A stretch of 64,000 bases of DNA from assembly GCF_051401765.1 (NCBI RefSeq), contig NW_027480565.1, positions 682,001-746,000 on the forward strand. Reading direction: 5' to 3'. The notes under the pieces are model-generated. The model did not search any database. It saw nothing but the letters and a program-made list of their open reading frames with translations, and was not told the DNA's origin. Source of the stretch: Calliopsis andreniformis (lineage: Eukaryota > Arthropoda > Insecta > Hymenoptera > Andrenidae). Positions 39,175 to 52,964 of this stretch are shown here, piece by piece (position 1 is the stretch's first letter; each line of letters begins with the position of its first letter). The translations under genes and the position numbers were made by a program.

Positions 39175-40582
39175 TAACGTTCTCGTTTCGAACCAACGAC
39201 TTTCAGTTCCGGAGCGACACGAACGCTCCATGATTCTCGATTATCTCGACACAGGTAAGAGACACAGGACAACAAGTGTATGGTTTTAGAGAGCCACGAG
39301 CACCAGGAATAAGGATCTACCGTTGCCCCTTCGTTCCGTCGACATTCGGTTCCGGAGCGACACGAACGGGGACTTAGAATATTCTCGCTCGGACTTCGCA
39401 GCGACACGATCGCTCCGGTATGCTACGTTCTCTCGGTCCACGGGCATCAGAGAGCAAAACAGCCTAATAGTCTTAGAGTGCCTCAACGATCAGGAATATG
39501 GTTCTAACATTCTCGTTTCGAAGCGACGACTTTCGGTTCCGGAACGACACGAACGCTCCATGATTCTCGATTATCTCGACACAGGTAAGAGACAGAGGAC
39601 AACAAGTGTATGGCTTTAGATAGCCACGAGCACCAGGAATAAGGATCTACCGTTGTCCCTTCGTTCCGGCGACATTCGGTTCCGGAGCGACACGAACGGT
39701 GACCTAGAATCTTTTCGCTCGGGCTCCGGAGCGACACGAACGGGGACTTAGTATATTTTCGCTCGGACTCCGGAGCGACACGATCGCTCCGATATGCTAC
39801 GTTCTCTCGGTCCTCGGGCATCAGAGAGCAAAACAGCCTAATAGTTTTAGAGTGCCTCAACGATCAGGAATATGGATCTAACGTTCTCGTTTCGAACCAA
39901 CGACTTTCAGTTCCGGAGCGACACGAACGCTCCATGATTCTCGATTATCTCGACACAGGTAAGAGACACAGGACAACAAGTGTATGGTTTTAGAGAGCCA
40001 CGAGCACCAGGAATAAGGATCTACCGTTGCCCCTTCGTTCCGTCGACATTCGGTTCCGGAGCGACACGAACGGGGACTTAGAATATTCTCGCTCGGACTT
40101 CGCAGCGACACGATCGCTCCGGTATGCTACGTTCTCTCGGTCCACGGGCATCAGAGAGCAAAACAGCCTAATAGTCTTAGAGTGCCTCAACGATCAGGAA
40201 TATGGTTCTAACATTCTCGTTTCGAAGCGACGACTTTCGGTTCCGGAACGACACGAACGCTCCATGATTCTCGATTATCTCGACACAGGTAAGAGACAGA
40301 GGACAACAAGTGTATGGCTTTAGATAGCCACGAGCACCAGGAATAAGGATCTACCGTTGTCCCTTCGTTCCGGCGACATTCGGTTCCGGAGCGACACGAA
40401 CGGTGACCTAGAATCTTTTCGCTCGGGCTCCGGAGCGACACGAACGGGGACTTAGTATATTTTCGCTCGGACTCCGGAGCGACACGATCGCTCCGATATG
40501 CTACGTTCTCTCGGTCCTCGGGCATCAGAGAGCAAAACAGCCTAATAGTTTTAGAGTGCCTCAACGATCAGGAATATGGATC
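39175..40582 (+). repeat. 704-bp dimer, copies 3 and 4, directly adjacent
   Basis: Monomer starts at 39175, 39505, 39879 and 40209, with lengths 330-374-330-374. I saw no differences between the two halves by eye. This is the only place where the dimer is itself in direct tandem. Confidence 0.88.
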
Positions 40583-40956
40583 TGACGTTCTCGTTTCGAA
40601 CCGACGACTTTCGGTTCCGGTGCGACACGAACGCTCCATGATTCTCGATTATCTCGACACAGGTAAGAGACAGAGGACAACAAGTGTATGGTTTTAGAGA
40701 GCCACGAGCACCAGGAATAAGGATCTACCGCTGTCCCTTCGTTCCGGCGACATTCGGTTCCGGAGCGACACAAACGGTGACTTAGAATTTTTTCGCTCGG
40801 GCTCCGGAGGGACACGAACGGGGACTTAGAATATTTTCGCTCGGACTCCGGAGCGACACGATCGCTCCGATATGCTACGTTCTCTCGGTCCTCGGGCATC
40901 AGAGAGCAAAACAGCCTAATAGTTATAGAGTGCCTCAACGATCAGGAATATGGATC

Positions 40957-41660
40957 GAACGTTCTCGTTTCGAACCAACGACTTTCACTTCCGGAGCGAC
41001 ACGAACGCTCCATGATTCTCGATTATCTCGACACAGGTAAGAGACACAGGACAACAAGTGTATGGTTTTAGAGAGCCACGAGCACCAGGAATAAGGATCT
41101 ACCGTTGCCCCTTCGTTCCGTCGACATTCGGTTCCGGAGCGACACGAACGGGGACTTAGAATATTCTCGCTCGGACTCCGCAGCGACACGATCGCTCCGG
41201 TATGCTACGTTCTCTCGGTCCACGGGCATCAGAGAGCAAAACAGCCTAATAGTCTTAGAGTGCCTCAACGATCAGGAATATGGTTCTAACATTCTCGTTT
41301 CGAAGCGACGACTTTCGGTTCCGGAACGACACGAACGCTCCATGATTCTCGATTATCTCGACACAGGTAAGAGACAGAGGACAACAAATGTATGGCTTTA
41401 GATAGCCACGAGCACCAGGAATAAGGATCTACCGTTGTCCCTTCGTTCCGGCGACATTCGGTTCCGGAGCGACACGAACGGTGACCTAAAATCTTTTCGC
41501 TCGGGCTCCGGAGCGACACGAACGGGGACTTAGTATATTTTCGCTCGGACTCCGGAGCGACACGATCGCTCCGATATGCTACGTTCTCTCGGTCCTCGGG
41601 CATCAGAGAGCAAAACAGCCTAATAGTTTTAGAGTGCCTCAACGATCAGGAATATGGATC
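40957..41660 (+). repeat. 704-bp dimer, copy 5
   Basis: It carries the private variants of copy 2 (TTTCACTTCCGG, AACAAATGTATGG, GACCTAAAATC) at an offset of 2,904. The following monomer at 41,661 likewise matches 38,757. The preceding monomer at 40,583 matches 37,305, skipping the equivalent of 37,679. Confidence 0.87.
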
Positions 41661-44600
41661 TAACGTTCTTGTTTCGAACCGACGACTTTCTGTTCCGGAG
41701 CGACGCGAACGCTCCGTGATTCACGATTATCTCGACACAGGTAAGAGACACAGGACAACAAGTGTATGGTTTTAGAGATCCACGAGCACCAGGAATAAGG
41801 ATCTACCGTTGTCCCTTCGTTCCGTCGACATTCGGTTCCGGAGCGACACGAACGTGGACTTAGAATTTTTTCGCTCGGGCTCCGGAGCGACACGAACGTG
41901 GACTTAGAATTTTTTCGCTCGGGCTCCGGAGCGACACGAACGGGGACTTAGAATATTTTCACTCGGACTCCGGAGCGACACGATCGCTCCGATATGCTAC
42001 GTTCTCTCGGTCCACGGGCATCAGAGAGCAAAACAGCCTAATAGTTTTAGAGTGCCTCAACGATCAGGAATATGGATCTAACGTTCTTGTTTCGAACCGA
42101 CGAATTTCGGTTCCGGAGCTACCCGAACGCTCCATGATTCTCGATTATCTCGACACAGGTAAGAGACAGAGGACTACAAGTGTATGGTTTTAGAGAGCCA
42201 CGAGCACCAGCAATAAGGATCTACCGTTGTCCCTTCGTTCCGGCGACATTCGGTTCCGGAGCGACACGAACGGTGACTTAGAATTTTTTCGCTCGGGCTC
42301 CGGAGCGACACGAACGGGGACTTAGAATATTTTCGCTCGGACTCCGGAGCGACACGATCGCTCCGATATGCTACGTTCTGCCGGTCCACGGGCATCAGAG
42401 AGCAAAACAGCCTAATAGTTTTAGAGTGCCTCAACGATCAGGAATATGGATCTAACGTCCTCGTTTCCAACCGGCGACTTTCGGTTCCGGAGCGACACGA
42501 ACGCCCCATGATTCTCGATTATCTCGACACAGGTAAGAGACACAGGACAACAAGTGTATGGCTTTAGAGAGCCACGAGCACCAGGAATAAGGATCTACCG
42601 TTGTCCCTTCGTTCCGGCGACATTCGGTTCCGGAGCGACACGAACGGTGACTTAGAATTTTTTCGCTCGGGCTCCGGAGCGACACGAACGGGGACTTAGA
42701 ATATTTTCGTTCGGACTCCGGAGCGACACGATCGCTCCGATATGCAACGTTCTCTCGGTCCACGGGCATCAGAGAGCAAAACAGCCTAATAGTTTTAGAG
42801 TGCCTCAACGATCAGGAATATGGATCTAACGTTCTTGTTTCGAACTGACGACTTTCGGTTCCGGAGCGACACGAACACTCCATGATTCTCGATTATCTCG
42901 ACACAGGTAAGAGACACAGGACAACAAGTGTATGGTTTTAGAGAGCCACGAGCACCAGGAAGAAGGATCTACCGTTGTCCCTTCGTTCCGGCGACATTCG
43001 GTTCCGGAGCGACACGAACGGTGACTTAGAATTCTTTCGCTCGGGCTCCGGAGCGACACGAACGGGGACTTAGAATTTTTTCGCTCGGGCTCCGGAGCGA
43101 CACGAACGGGGACTTAGAATATTTTCGCTCGGACTCCGGAGCGACACGATCGCTCCGGTATGCTACGTTCTCTCGGTCCACGGGCATCAGAGAGCAAAAC
43201 AGCCTAATAGTTTTAGAGTGCCTCAACGATCAGGAATATGGATCTAACGTCCTCGTTTCCAACCGACGACTTTCGGTTCCGGAGCGACACGAACGCTCCA
43301 TGATTCTCGATTATCTCGACACAGGTAAGAGACACAGGACAACAAGTGTATGGTTTTACAGATCCACGAGCACCAGGAATAAGGGTCTACCGTTGTCCCT
43401 TCGTTCCGTCGACATTCGGTTCCGGAGCGACACGAACGGTGACTTAGAATCTTTTCGCTCGGGCTCCGGAGCGACACGAACGGGGACCTAGTATATTTTC
43501 GCTCGTACTCCGGAGCGACACGATCGCTCCGATATGCTACGTTCTCTCGGTCCACGGGCATCAGAGAGCAAAACAGCCTAATAGGTTTAGAGTGCCTCAA
43601 CGATAAGGAATATGGATCTAACGTTCTTGTTTCTAACCAACGACTTTCGGTTCCGGAGCGACACGAACGCTCCATGATTCTCGATTATCTCGACACAGGT
43701 AAGAGACAGAGGACAACAAGTGTATGGTTTTAGAGGGCCACGTGCACCAGGAATAAGGATCTACCGTTGTCACTTCGTTCCGGCGACATTCGGTGTCGGA
43801 GCGACACGAACGGTGACTTAGAATCTTTTCGCTCGGGCTCCGGAGCGACACGAACGGGGACCTAGTATATTTTCGCTCGTACTCCGGAGCGACACGATCG
43901 CTCCGATATGCTACGTTCTCTCGGTCCACGGGCATCAGAGAGCAAAACAGCCTAATAGTTTTAGAGTGCCTCAACGATCAGGAATATGGATCTAACGTCC
44001 TCGTTTCCAACCGACGACTTTCGGTTCCGGAGCGACACGAACGCTCCATGATTCTCGATTATCTCGACACAGGTAAGAGACACAGGACAACAAGTGTATG
44101 GTTTTACAGATCCACGAGCACCAGGAATAAGGGTCTACCGTTGTCCCTTCGTTCCGGCGACATTCGGTTCCGGAGCGACACGAACGGTGACCTAGAATCT
44201 TTTCGCTCGGGCTCCGGAGCGACACGAACGGGGACTTAGTATATTTTCGCTCGGACTCCGGAGCGACACGATCGCTCCGATATGCTACGTTCTCTCGGTC
44301 CTCGGGCATCAGAGAGCAAAACAGCCTAATAGTTTTAGAGTGCCTCAACGATCAGGAATATGGATCTGACGTTCTCGTTTCGAACCGACGACTTTCGGTT
44401 CCGGTGCGACACGAACGCTCCATGATTCTCGATTATCTCGACACAGGTAAGAGACAGAGGACAACAAGTGTATGGCTTTAGAGAGCCACGAGCACCAGGA
44501 ATAAGGATCTACCGCTGTCCCTTCGTTCCGGCGACATTCGGTTCCGGAGCGACACAAACGGTGACTTAGAATTTTTTCGCTCGGGCTCCGGAGGGACACG

Positions 44601-46566
44601 AACGGGGACTTAGAATATTTTCGCTCGGACTCCGGAGCGACACGATCGCTCCGATATGCTACGTTCTCTCGGTCCTCGGGCATCAGAGAGCAAAACAGCC
44701 TAATAGTTATAGAGTGCCTCAACGATCAGGAATATGGATCGAACGTTCTCGTTTCGAAACAACGACTTTCGGTTCCGGAGCGACACGAACGCTCCATGAT
44801 TCTCGATTATCTCGACACAGGTAAGAGACACAGGACAACAAGTGTATGGTTTTACAGATCCACGAGCACCAGGAATAAGGGTCTACCGTTGTCCCTTCGT
44901 TCCGTCGACATTCGGTTCCGGAGCGACACGAACGGTGACTTAGAATCTTTTCGCTCGGGCTCCGGAGCGACACGAACGGGGACCTAGTATATTTTCGCTC
45001 GGACTCCGGAGCGACACGATCGCTCCGATATGCTACGTTCTCTCGGTCCTCGGGCATCAGAGAGCAAAACAGCCTAATAGTTTTAGAGTGCCTCAACGAT
45101 CAGGATTATGGATCTAACGTTCTCGTTTCCAACCGACGACTTTCGGTTCCGGAGCGACACGAACGCTCCATGATTCTCGATTATCTCGACACAGGTAAGA
45201 GACACAGGACAACAAGTGTATGGCTTTAGAGAGCCACGAGCACCAGGAATAAGGATCTACCGTTGTCCCTTCGTTCCGGCGACATTCGGTTCCGGAGCGA
45301 CACGAACGGTGACTTAGAATCTTTTCGCTCGTACTCCGGAGCGACACGATCGCTCCGATATGCTACGTTCTCTCAGTCCACGGGCATCAGAGAGCAAAAC
45401 AGCCTAATAGTTTTAGAGTGCCTCAACGATCAGGAATATGGATGGAACGTTCTCGTTTCGAACCGACGACTTTCGGTTCCGGTGCGACACGAACGCTCCA
45501 TGATTCTCGATTATCTCGACACAGGTAAGAGACAGAGGACAACAAGTGTATGGTTTTAGAGAGCCACGAGCACCAGGAATAAGGATCTACCGCTGTCCCT
45601 TCGTTCCGGCGACATTCGGTTCCGGAGCGACACAAACGGTGACTTAGAATTTTTTCGCTCGGGCTCCGGAGGGACACGAACGGGGACTTAGAATATTTTC
45701 GCTCGGACTCCGGAGCGACACGATCGCTCCGATATGCTACGTTCTCTCGGTCCACGGGCATCAGAGAGCAAAACAGCCTAATAGTTTTAGAGTGCCTCAA
45801 CGATCAGGAATATGGATCTAACGTTCTCGTTTCCAACCGACGACTTTCGGTTCCGGAGCGACACGAACGCTCCATGATTCTCGATTATCTCGACACAGGT
45901 AAGAGACACAGGACAACAAGTGTATGGCTTTAGAGAGCCACGAGCACCAGGAATAAGGATCTACCGTTGTCCCTTCGTTCCGGCGACATTCGGTTCCGGA
46001 GCGACACGAACGGTGACTTAGAATCTTTTCGCTCGTACTCCGGAGCGACACGATCGCTCCGATATGCTACGTTCTCTCAGTCCACGGGCATCAGAGAGCA
46101 AAACAGCCTAATAGTTTTAGAGTGCCTCAACGATCAGGAATATGGATGGAACGTTCTCGTTTCGAACCGACGACTTTCGGTTCCGGTGCGACACGAACGC
46201 TCCATGATTCTCGATTATCTCGACACAGGTAAGAGACAGAGGACAACAAGTGTATGGTTTTAGAGAGCCACGAGCACCAGGAATAAGGATCTACCGTTGC
46301 CCCTTCGTTCCGTCCACATTCGGTTCCGGAGCGACACGAACGGGGACTTAGAATTTTTTCGCTCGGGCTCCGGAGCGACACGAACGGGGACTTAGAATTT
46401 TTTCGCTCGGGCTCCGGAGGGACACGAACGGGGACTTAGAATATTTTCGCTCGGACTCCGGAGCGACACGATCGCTCCGATATGCTACGTTCTCTCGGTC
46501 CTCGGGCATCAGAGAGCAAAACAGCCTAATAGTTTTAGAGTGCATCAACGATCAGGAATATGGATC

Positions 46567-46694
46567 TAACGTTCTCGCTCGGACTCCGGAGCGACACGAT
46601 CGCTCCGATATGCTACGTTCTCTCGGTCCACGGGCATCAGAGAGCAAAACAGCCTAATAGTTTTAGAGTGCCTCAGCGATCAGGAATATGGATC
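46567..46694 (+). repeat. 128-bp truncated monomer (246-bp internal deletion)
   Basis: The unit starts as half A (TAACGTTCTCG), then jumps directly to GCTCGGACTCCGG, the end of the last 44-bp module, and continues through a normal half-B tail. Some copies elsewhere read AATATTCTCGCTCGGACTCC, so the two parents share TTCTCG at the breakpoint. This is the only monomer of this length in the window. Confidence 0.88.
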
Positions 46695-47068
46695 TAACGT
46701 TCTCGTTTCCAACCGACGACTTTCGGTTCCGGAGCGACACGAACGCTCCATGATTCTCGATTATCTCGACTCAGGTAAGAGACAGAGGACAACAAGTGTA
46801 TGGTTTTAGAGAGCCACGAGCACCAGGAATAAGGATCTACCGTTGTCCCTTCGTTCCGGCGACATTCGGTTCCGGAGCGACACGAACGGTGACTTAGAAT
46901 TTTTTCCCTCGGGCTCGGGAGCGACACAAACGGGGACTTAGAATATTTTCGCTCGGACTCCGGAGCGACACGATCGCTCCGATATGCTACGTTCTCTCGG
47001 TCCACGGCCATCAGAGAGCAAAACAGCCTAATAGTTTTAGAGTGCCTCAGCGATCAGGAATATGGATC

Positions 47069-50000
47069 TAACGTTCTCGTTTCCAACCGACGACTTTCGG
47101 TTCCGGAGCGACACGAACGCTCCATGATTCTCGATTATCTCGACTCAGGTAAGAGACAGAGGACAACAAGTGTATGGTTTTAGAGAGCCACGAGCACCAG
47201 GAATAAGGATCTACCGTTGTCCCTTCGTTCCGGCGACATTCGGTTCCGGAGCGACACGAACGGGGACTTAGAATCTTTTCGCTCGTTCTCAGGAGCGTCA
47301 CGAACGGGGACTTAGTATATTTTCGCTCGGACTCCGGAGCGACACGATCGCTCCGATATTCTACGTTCTCTCGGTCCACGGGCATCAGAGAGCAAAACAG
47401 CCTAATAGTTTTAGAGTGCCTCAACGATCAGGAATATGGATCTAACGTCCTCGTTTCCAACCGACGACTTTCGGTTCCGGAGCGACACGAACGCTCCATG
47501 ATTCTCGATTATCTCGACACAGGTAAGAGACAGAGGACAACAAGTGTATGGTTTTAGAGAGCCACGTGCACCAGGAATAAAGATCTACCGTTGCCCCTTC
47601 GTTCCGTCGACATTCGGTTCCGGAGCGACACGAACGGGGACTTAGAATTTTTTCGTTCGGGCTCCGGAGCGACACGAACGGGAACTTAGAATTTTTTCGC
47701 TCGCGCTCCGGAGGGACACGAACGGGGACTTAGAATATTTTCGCTCGGACTCCGGAGCGACACGATCGCTCCGATATGCTACGTTCTCTCGGTCCACGGG
47801 CATCAGAGAGCAAAACAGCCTAATAGTTTTAGAGTGCCTCAGCGATCAGGAATATGGATCTAACGTTCTCGTTTCCAACCGACGACTTTCGGTTCCGGAG
47901 CGACACGAACGCTCCATGATTCTCGATTATCTCGACACAGGTAAGAGACACAGGACAACAAGTGTATGGCTTTAGAGAGCCACGAGCACCAGGAATAAGG
48001 ATCTACCGTTGTCCCTTCGTTCCGGCGACATTCGGTTCCGGAGCGACACGAACGGTGACTTAGAATCTTTTCGCTCGTACTCCGGAGCGACACGATCGCT
48101 CCGATATGCTACGTTCTCTCGGTCCACGGGCATCACAGAGCAATACAGCCTAATAGTTTTAGAGTGCCTCAGCGATCAGGAATATGGATCTAACGTTCTC
48201 GTTTCCAACCGACGACTTTCGGTTCCGGAGCGACACGAACGCTCCATGATTCTCGATTATCTCGACACAGGTAAGAGACAGAGGACAACAAGTGTATGGT
48301 TTTAGAGAGCCACGAGCACCAGGAATAAGGATCTACCGTTGTCCCTTCGTTCCGGCGACATTCGGTTCCGGAGCGACACGAACGGTGACTTAGAATTTTT
48401 TCCCTCGGGCTCCGGAGCGACACAAACGGGGACTTAGAATATTTTCGCTCGGACTCCGGAGCGACACGATCGCTCCGATATGCTACGTTCTCTCGGTCCA
48501 CGGCCATCAGAGAGCAAAACAGCCTAATTGTTTTAGAGTGCCTCAACGATCAGGAATATGGATCTAACGTTCTCGTTTCCAACCGACGACTTTCGGTTCC
48601 GGAGCGACACGAACGCTCCATGATTCTCGATTATCTGGACACAGGTAAGAGACAGAGGACAACAAGTGTATGGTTTTAGAGAGCCACGAGCACCTGGAAT
48701 AAGAATCTACCGTTGCCCCTTCGTTCCGTCGACATTCGGTTCCGGAGCGACACGAACGGGGACTTAGAATCTTTTCGCTCGTTCTCAGGAGCGTCACGAA
48801 CGGGGACTTAGTATATTTTCGCTCGGACTCCGGAGCGACACGATCGCTCCGATATGCTACGTTCTCTCGGTCCACGGGCATCAGAGAGCAAAACAGCCTA
48901 ATAGTTTTAGAGTGCCTCAGCGATCAGGAATATGGATCTAACGTTCTCGTTTCCAACCGACGACTTTCGGTTCCGGAGCGACACGAACGCTCCATGATTC
49001 TCGATTATCTCGACTCAGGTAAGAGACAGAGGACAACAAGTGTATGGTTTTAGAGAGCCACGAGCACCAGGAATAAGGATCTACCGTTGTCCCTTCGTTC
49101 CGGCGACATTCGGTTCCGGAGCGACACGAACGGGGACTTAGAATCTTTTCGCTCGTTCTCAGGAGCGTCACGAACGGGGACTTAGTATATTTTCGCTCGG
49201 ACTCCGGAGCGACACGATCGCTCCGATATTCTACGTTCTCTCGGTCCACGGGCATCAGAGAGCAAAACAGCCTAATAGCTTTAGAGTGCCTCAACGATCA
49301 GGAATATGGATCTAACGTCCTCGTTTCCAACCGACGACTTTCGGTTCCGGAGCGACACGAACGCTCCATGATTCTCGATTATCTCGACACAGGTAAGAGA
49401 CAGAGGACAACAAGTGTATGGTTTTAGAGAGCCACGTGCACCAGGAATAAGGATCTACCGTTGCCCCTTCGTTCCGTCGACATTCGGTTCCGGAGCGACA
49501 CGAACGGGGACTTAGAATTTTTTCGCTCGGGCTCCGGAGCGACACGAACGGGAACTTAGAATTTTTTCGCTCGCGCTCCGGAGGGACACGAACGGGGACT
49601 TAGAATATTTTCGCTCGGACTCCGGAGCGACACGATCGCTCCGATATGCTACGTTCTCTCGGTCCACGGGCATCAGAGAGCAAAACAGCCTAATAGTTTT
49701 AGAGTGCCTCAGCGATCAGGAATATGGATCTAACGTTCTCGTTTCCAACCGACGACTTTCGGTTCCGGAGCGACACGAACGCTCCATGATTCTCGATTAT
49801 CTCGACACAGGTAAGAGACAGAGGACAACAAGTGTATGGTTTTAGAGAGCCACGAGCACCAGGAATAAGGATCTACCGTTGTCCCTTCGTTCCGGCGACA
49901 TTCGGTTCCGGAGCGACACGAACGGTGACTTAGAATTTTTTCCCTCGGGCTCCGGAGCGACACAAACGGGGACTTAGAATATTTTCGCTCGGACTCCGGA

Positions 50001-50808
50001 GCGACACGATCGCTCCGATATGCTACGTTCTCTCGGTCCACGGCCATCAGAGAGCAAAACAGCCTAATAGTTTTAGAGTGCCTCAACGATCAGGAATATG
50101 GATCTAACGTTCTCGTTTCCAACCGACGACTTTCGGTTCCGGAGCGACACGAACGCTCCATGATTCTCGATTATCTCGACACAGGTAAGAGACACAGGAC
50201 AACAAGTGTATGGCTTTAGAGAGCCACGAGCACCAGGAATAAGGATCTACCGTTGTCCCTTCGTTCCGGCGACATTCGGTTCCGGAGCGACACGAACGGT
50301 GACTTAGAATCTTTTCGCTCGTACTCCGGAGCGACACGATCGCTCCGATATGCTACGTTCTCTCGGTCCACGGGCATCAGAGAGCAAAACAGCCTAATAG
50401 TTTTAGAGTGCCTCAGCGATCAGGAATATGGATCTAACGTTCTCGTTTCCAACCGACGACTTTCGGTTCCGGAGCGACACGAACGCTCCATGATTCTCGA
50501 TTATCTCGACACAGGTAAGAGACAGAGGACAACAAGTGTATGGTTTTAGAGAGCCACGAGCACCAGGAATAAGGATCTACCGTTGTCCCTTCGTTCCGGC
50601 GACATTCGGTTCCGGAGCGACACGAACGGTGACTTAGAATTTTTTCCCTCGGGCTCCGGAGCGACACAAACGGGGACTTAGAATATTTTCGCTCGGACTC
50701 CGGAGCGACACGATCGCTCCGATATGCTACGTTCTCTCGGTCCACGGCCATCAGAGAGCAAAACAGCCTAATTGTTTTAGAGTGCCTCAACGATCAGGAA
50801 TATGGATC
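47069..50808 (+). repeat. Ten-monomer block, left copy of the 5.9-kb-spaced duplication
   Basis: Monomer lengths are 374-418-330-374-374-374-418-374-330-374. The same series starts again at 52,965. Left-copy private variants include CATCACAGAGCAATACAGCC near 48,135. Confidence 0.9.
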
Positions 50809-52964
50809 TAACGTTCTCGTTTCCAACCGACGACTTTCGGTTCCGGAGCGACACGAACGCTCCATGATTCTCGATTATCTCGACACAGGTAAGAGACAGA
50901 GGACAACAAGTGTATGGTTTTAGAGAGCCACGAGCACCTGGAATAAGAATCTACCGTTGCCCCTTCGTTCCGTCGACATTCGGTTCCGGAGCGACACGAA
51001 CGGGGACTTAGAATCTTTTCGCTCGTTCTCAGGAGCGTCACGAACGGGGACTTAGTATATTTTCGCTCGGACTCCGGAGCGACACGATCGCTCCGATATT
51101 CTACGTTCTCTCGGTCCACGGGCATCAGAGAGCAAAACAGCCTAATAGTTTTAGAGTGCCTCAACGATCAGGCATATGGATCTAACGTTCTTGTTTCGAA
51201 CCGACGAATTTCGGTTCCGGAGCTACCCGAACGCTCCATGATTCTCGATTATCTCGACACAGGTAAGAGACAGAGGACTACAAGTGTATGGTTTTAGAGA
51301 TCCACGAGCACCAGGAATAAGGGTCTACCGTTGTCCCTTCGTTCCGTCGACATTCGGTTCCGGAGCGACACGAACGGTGACTTAGAATCTTTTCGCTCGG
51401 GCTCCGGAGCGACACGAACGGGGACCTAGTATATTTTCGCTCGTACTCCGGAGCGACACGATCGCTCCGATATGCAACGTTCTCTCGGTCCACGGGCATC
51501 AGAGAGCAAAACAGCCTAATAGTTTTAGAGTGCCTCAACGATCAGGAATATGGATCTGACGTTCTCGTTTCGAAGCGACGACTTTCGGTTCCGGAGCGAC
51601 ACGAACGCTCTATGATTCTCGATTATCTCGACACAGGTAAGAGACACAGGACAACAAGTGTATGGTTTTAGAGAGCCACGAGCACCAGGAATAAGGATCT
51701 ACCGTTGCCCCTTCGTTCCGTCGACATTCTGTTCCGGAGCGACACGAACGGGGACTTAGAATTTTTTCACTCGGGCTCCGGAGCGACACGAACGGGGACT
51801 TAGAATATTTTCGCTCGGACTCCGGAGCGACACGATCGCTCCGATATGCTACGTTCTCTCGGTCCACGGGCATCAGAGAGCAAAACAGCCTAATAGTTTT
51901 AGAGTGCCTCAACGATCAGGAATATGGATCTAACGTTCTCGTTTCCAACCGACGACTTTCGGTTCCGGAGCGACACGAACGCTCCATGATTCTCGATTAT
52001 CTCGACACAGGTAAGAGACACAGGACAACAAGTGTATGGCTTTAGAGAGCCACGAGCACCAGGAATAAGGATCTACCGTTGTCCCTTCGTTCCGGCGACA
52101 TTCGGTTCCGGAGCGACACGAACGGTGACTTAGAATCTTTTCGCTCGTACTCCGGAGCGACACGATCGCTCCGATATGCTACGTTCTCTCAGTCCACGGG
52201 CATCAGAGAGCAAAACAGCCTAATAGTTTTAGAGTGCCTCAACGATCAGGAATATGGATGGAACGTTCTCGTTTCGAACCGACGACTTTCGGTTCCGGTG
52301 CGACACGAACGCTCCATGATTCTCGATTATCTCGACACAGGTAAGAGACAGAGGACAACAAGTGTATGGTTTTAGAGAGCCACGAGCACCAGGAATAAGG
52401 ATCTACCGTTGCCCCTTCGTTCCGTCGACATTCGGTTCCGGAGCGACACGAACGGGGACTTAGAATTTTTTCACTCGGGCTCCGGAGCGACACGAACGGG
52501 GACTTAGAATATTTTCGCTCGGACTCCGGAGCGACACGATCGCTCCGATATGCTACGTTCTCTCGGTCCACGGGCATCAGAGAGCAAAACAGCCTAATAG
52601 TTTTAGAGTGCCTCAACGATCAGGAATATGGATCTAACGTTCTCGTTTCCAACCGACGACTTTCGGTTCCGGAGCGACACGAACGCTCCATGATTCTCGA
52701 TTATCTCGACACAGGTAAGAGACACAGGACAACAAGTGTATGGCTTTAGAGAGCCACGAGCACCAGGAATAAGGATCTACCGTTGTCCCTTCGTTCCGGC
52801 GACATTCGGTTCCGGAGCGACACGAACGGTGACTTAGAATATTTTCGCTCGGACTCCGGAGCGACACGATCGCTCCGATATGCTACGTTCTCTCGGTCCA
52901 CGGCCATCAGAGAGCAAAACAGCCTAATAGTTTTAGAGTGCCTCAGCGATCAGGAATATGGATC

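Larger units (their letters stand above)
34225..45114 (+). repeat. Zone 4: 7.4-kb-spaced duplications and 704-bp dimers
   Basis: Monomer starts: 34225, 34643, 35017, 35391, 35853, 36227, 36601, 36931, 37305, 37679, 38053, 38383, 38757, 39175, 39505, 39879, 40209, 40583, 40957, 41287, 41661, 42079, 42453, 42827, 43245, 43619, 43993, 44367, 44741. The segment 34,643 to about 35,690 matches 42,079 to about 43,130 at an offset of 7,436. The next two monomers occur in swapped order: 35,853 corresponds to 43,619 and 36,227 to 43,245. This region marks a shift from 418-bp to 330-bp variants. Confidence 0.87.
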
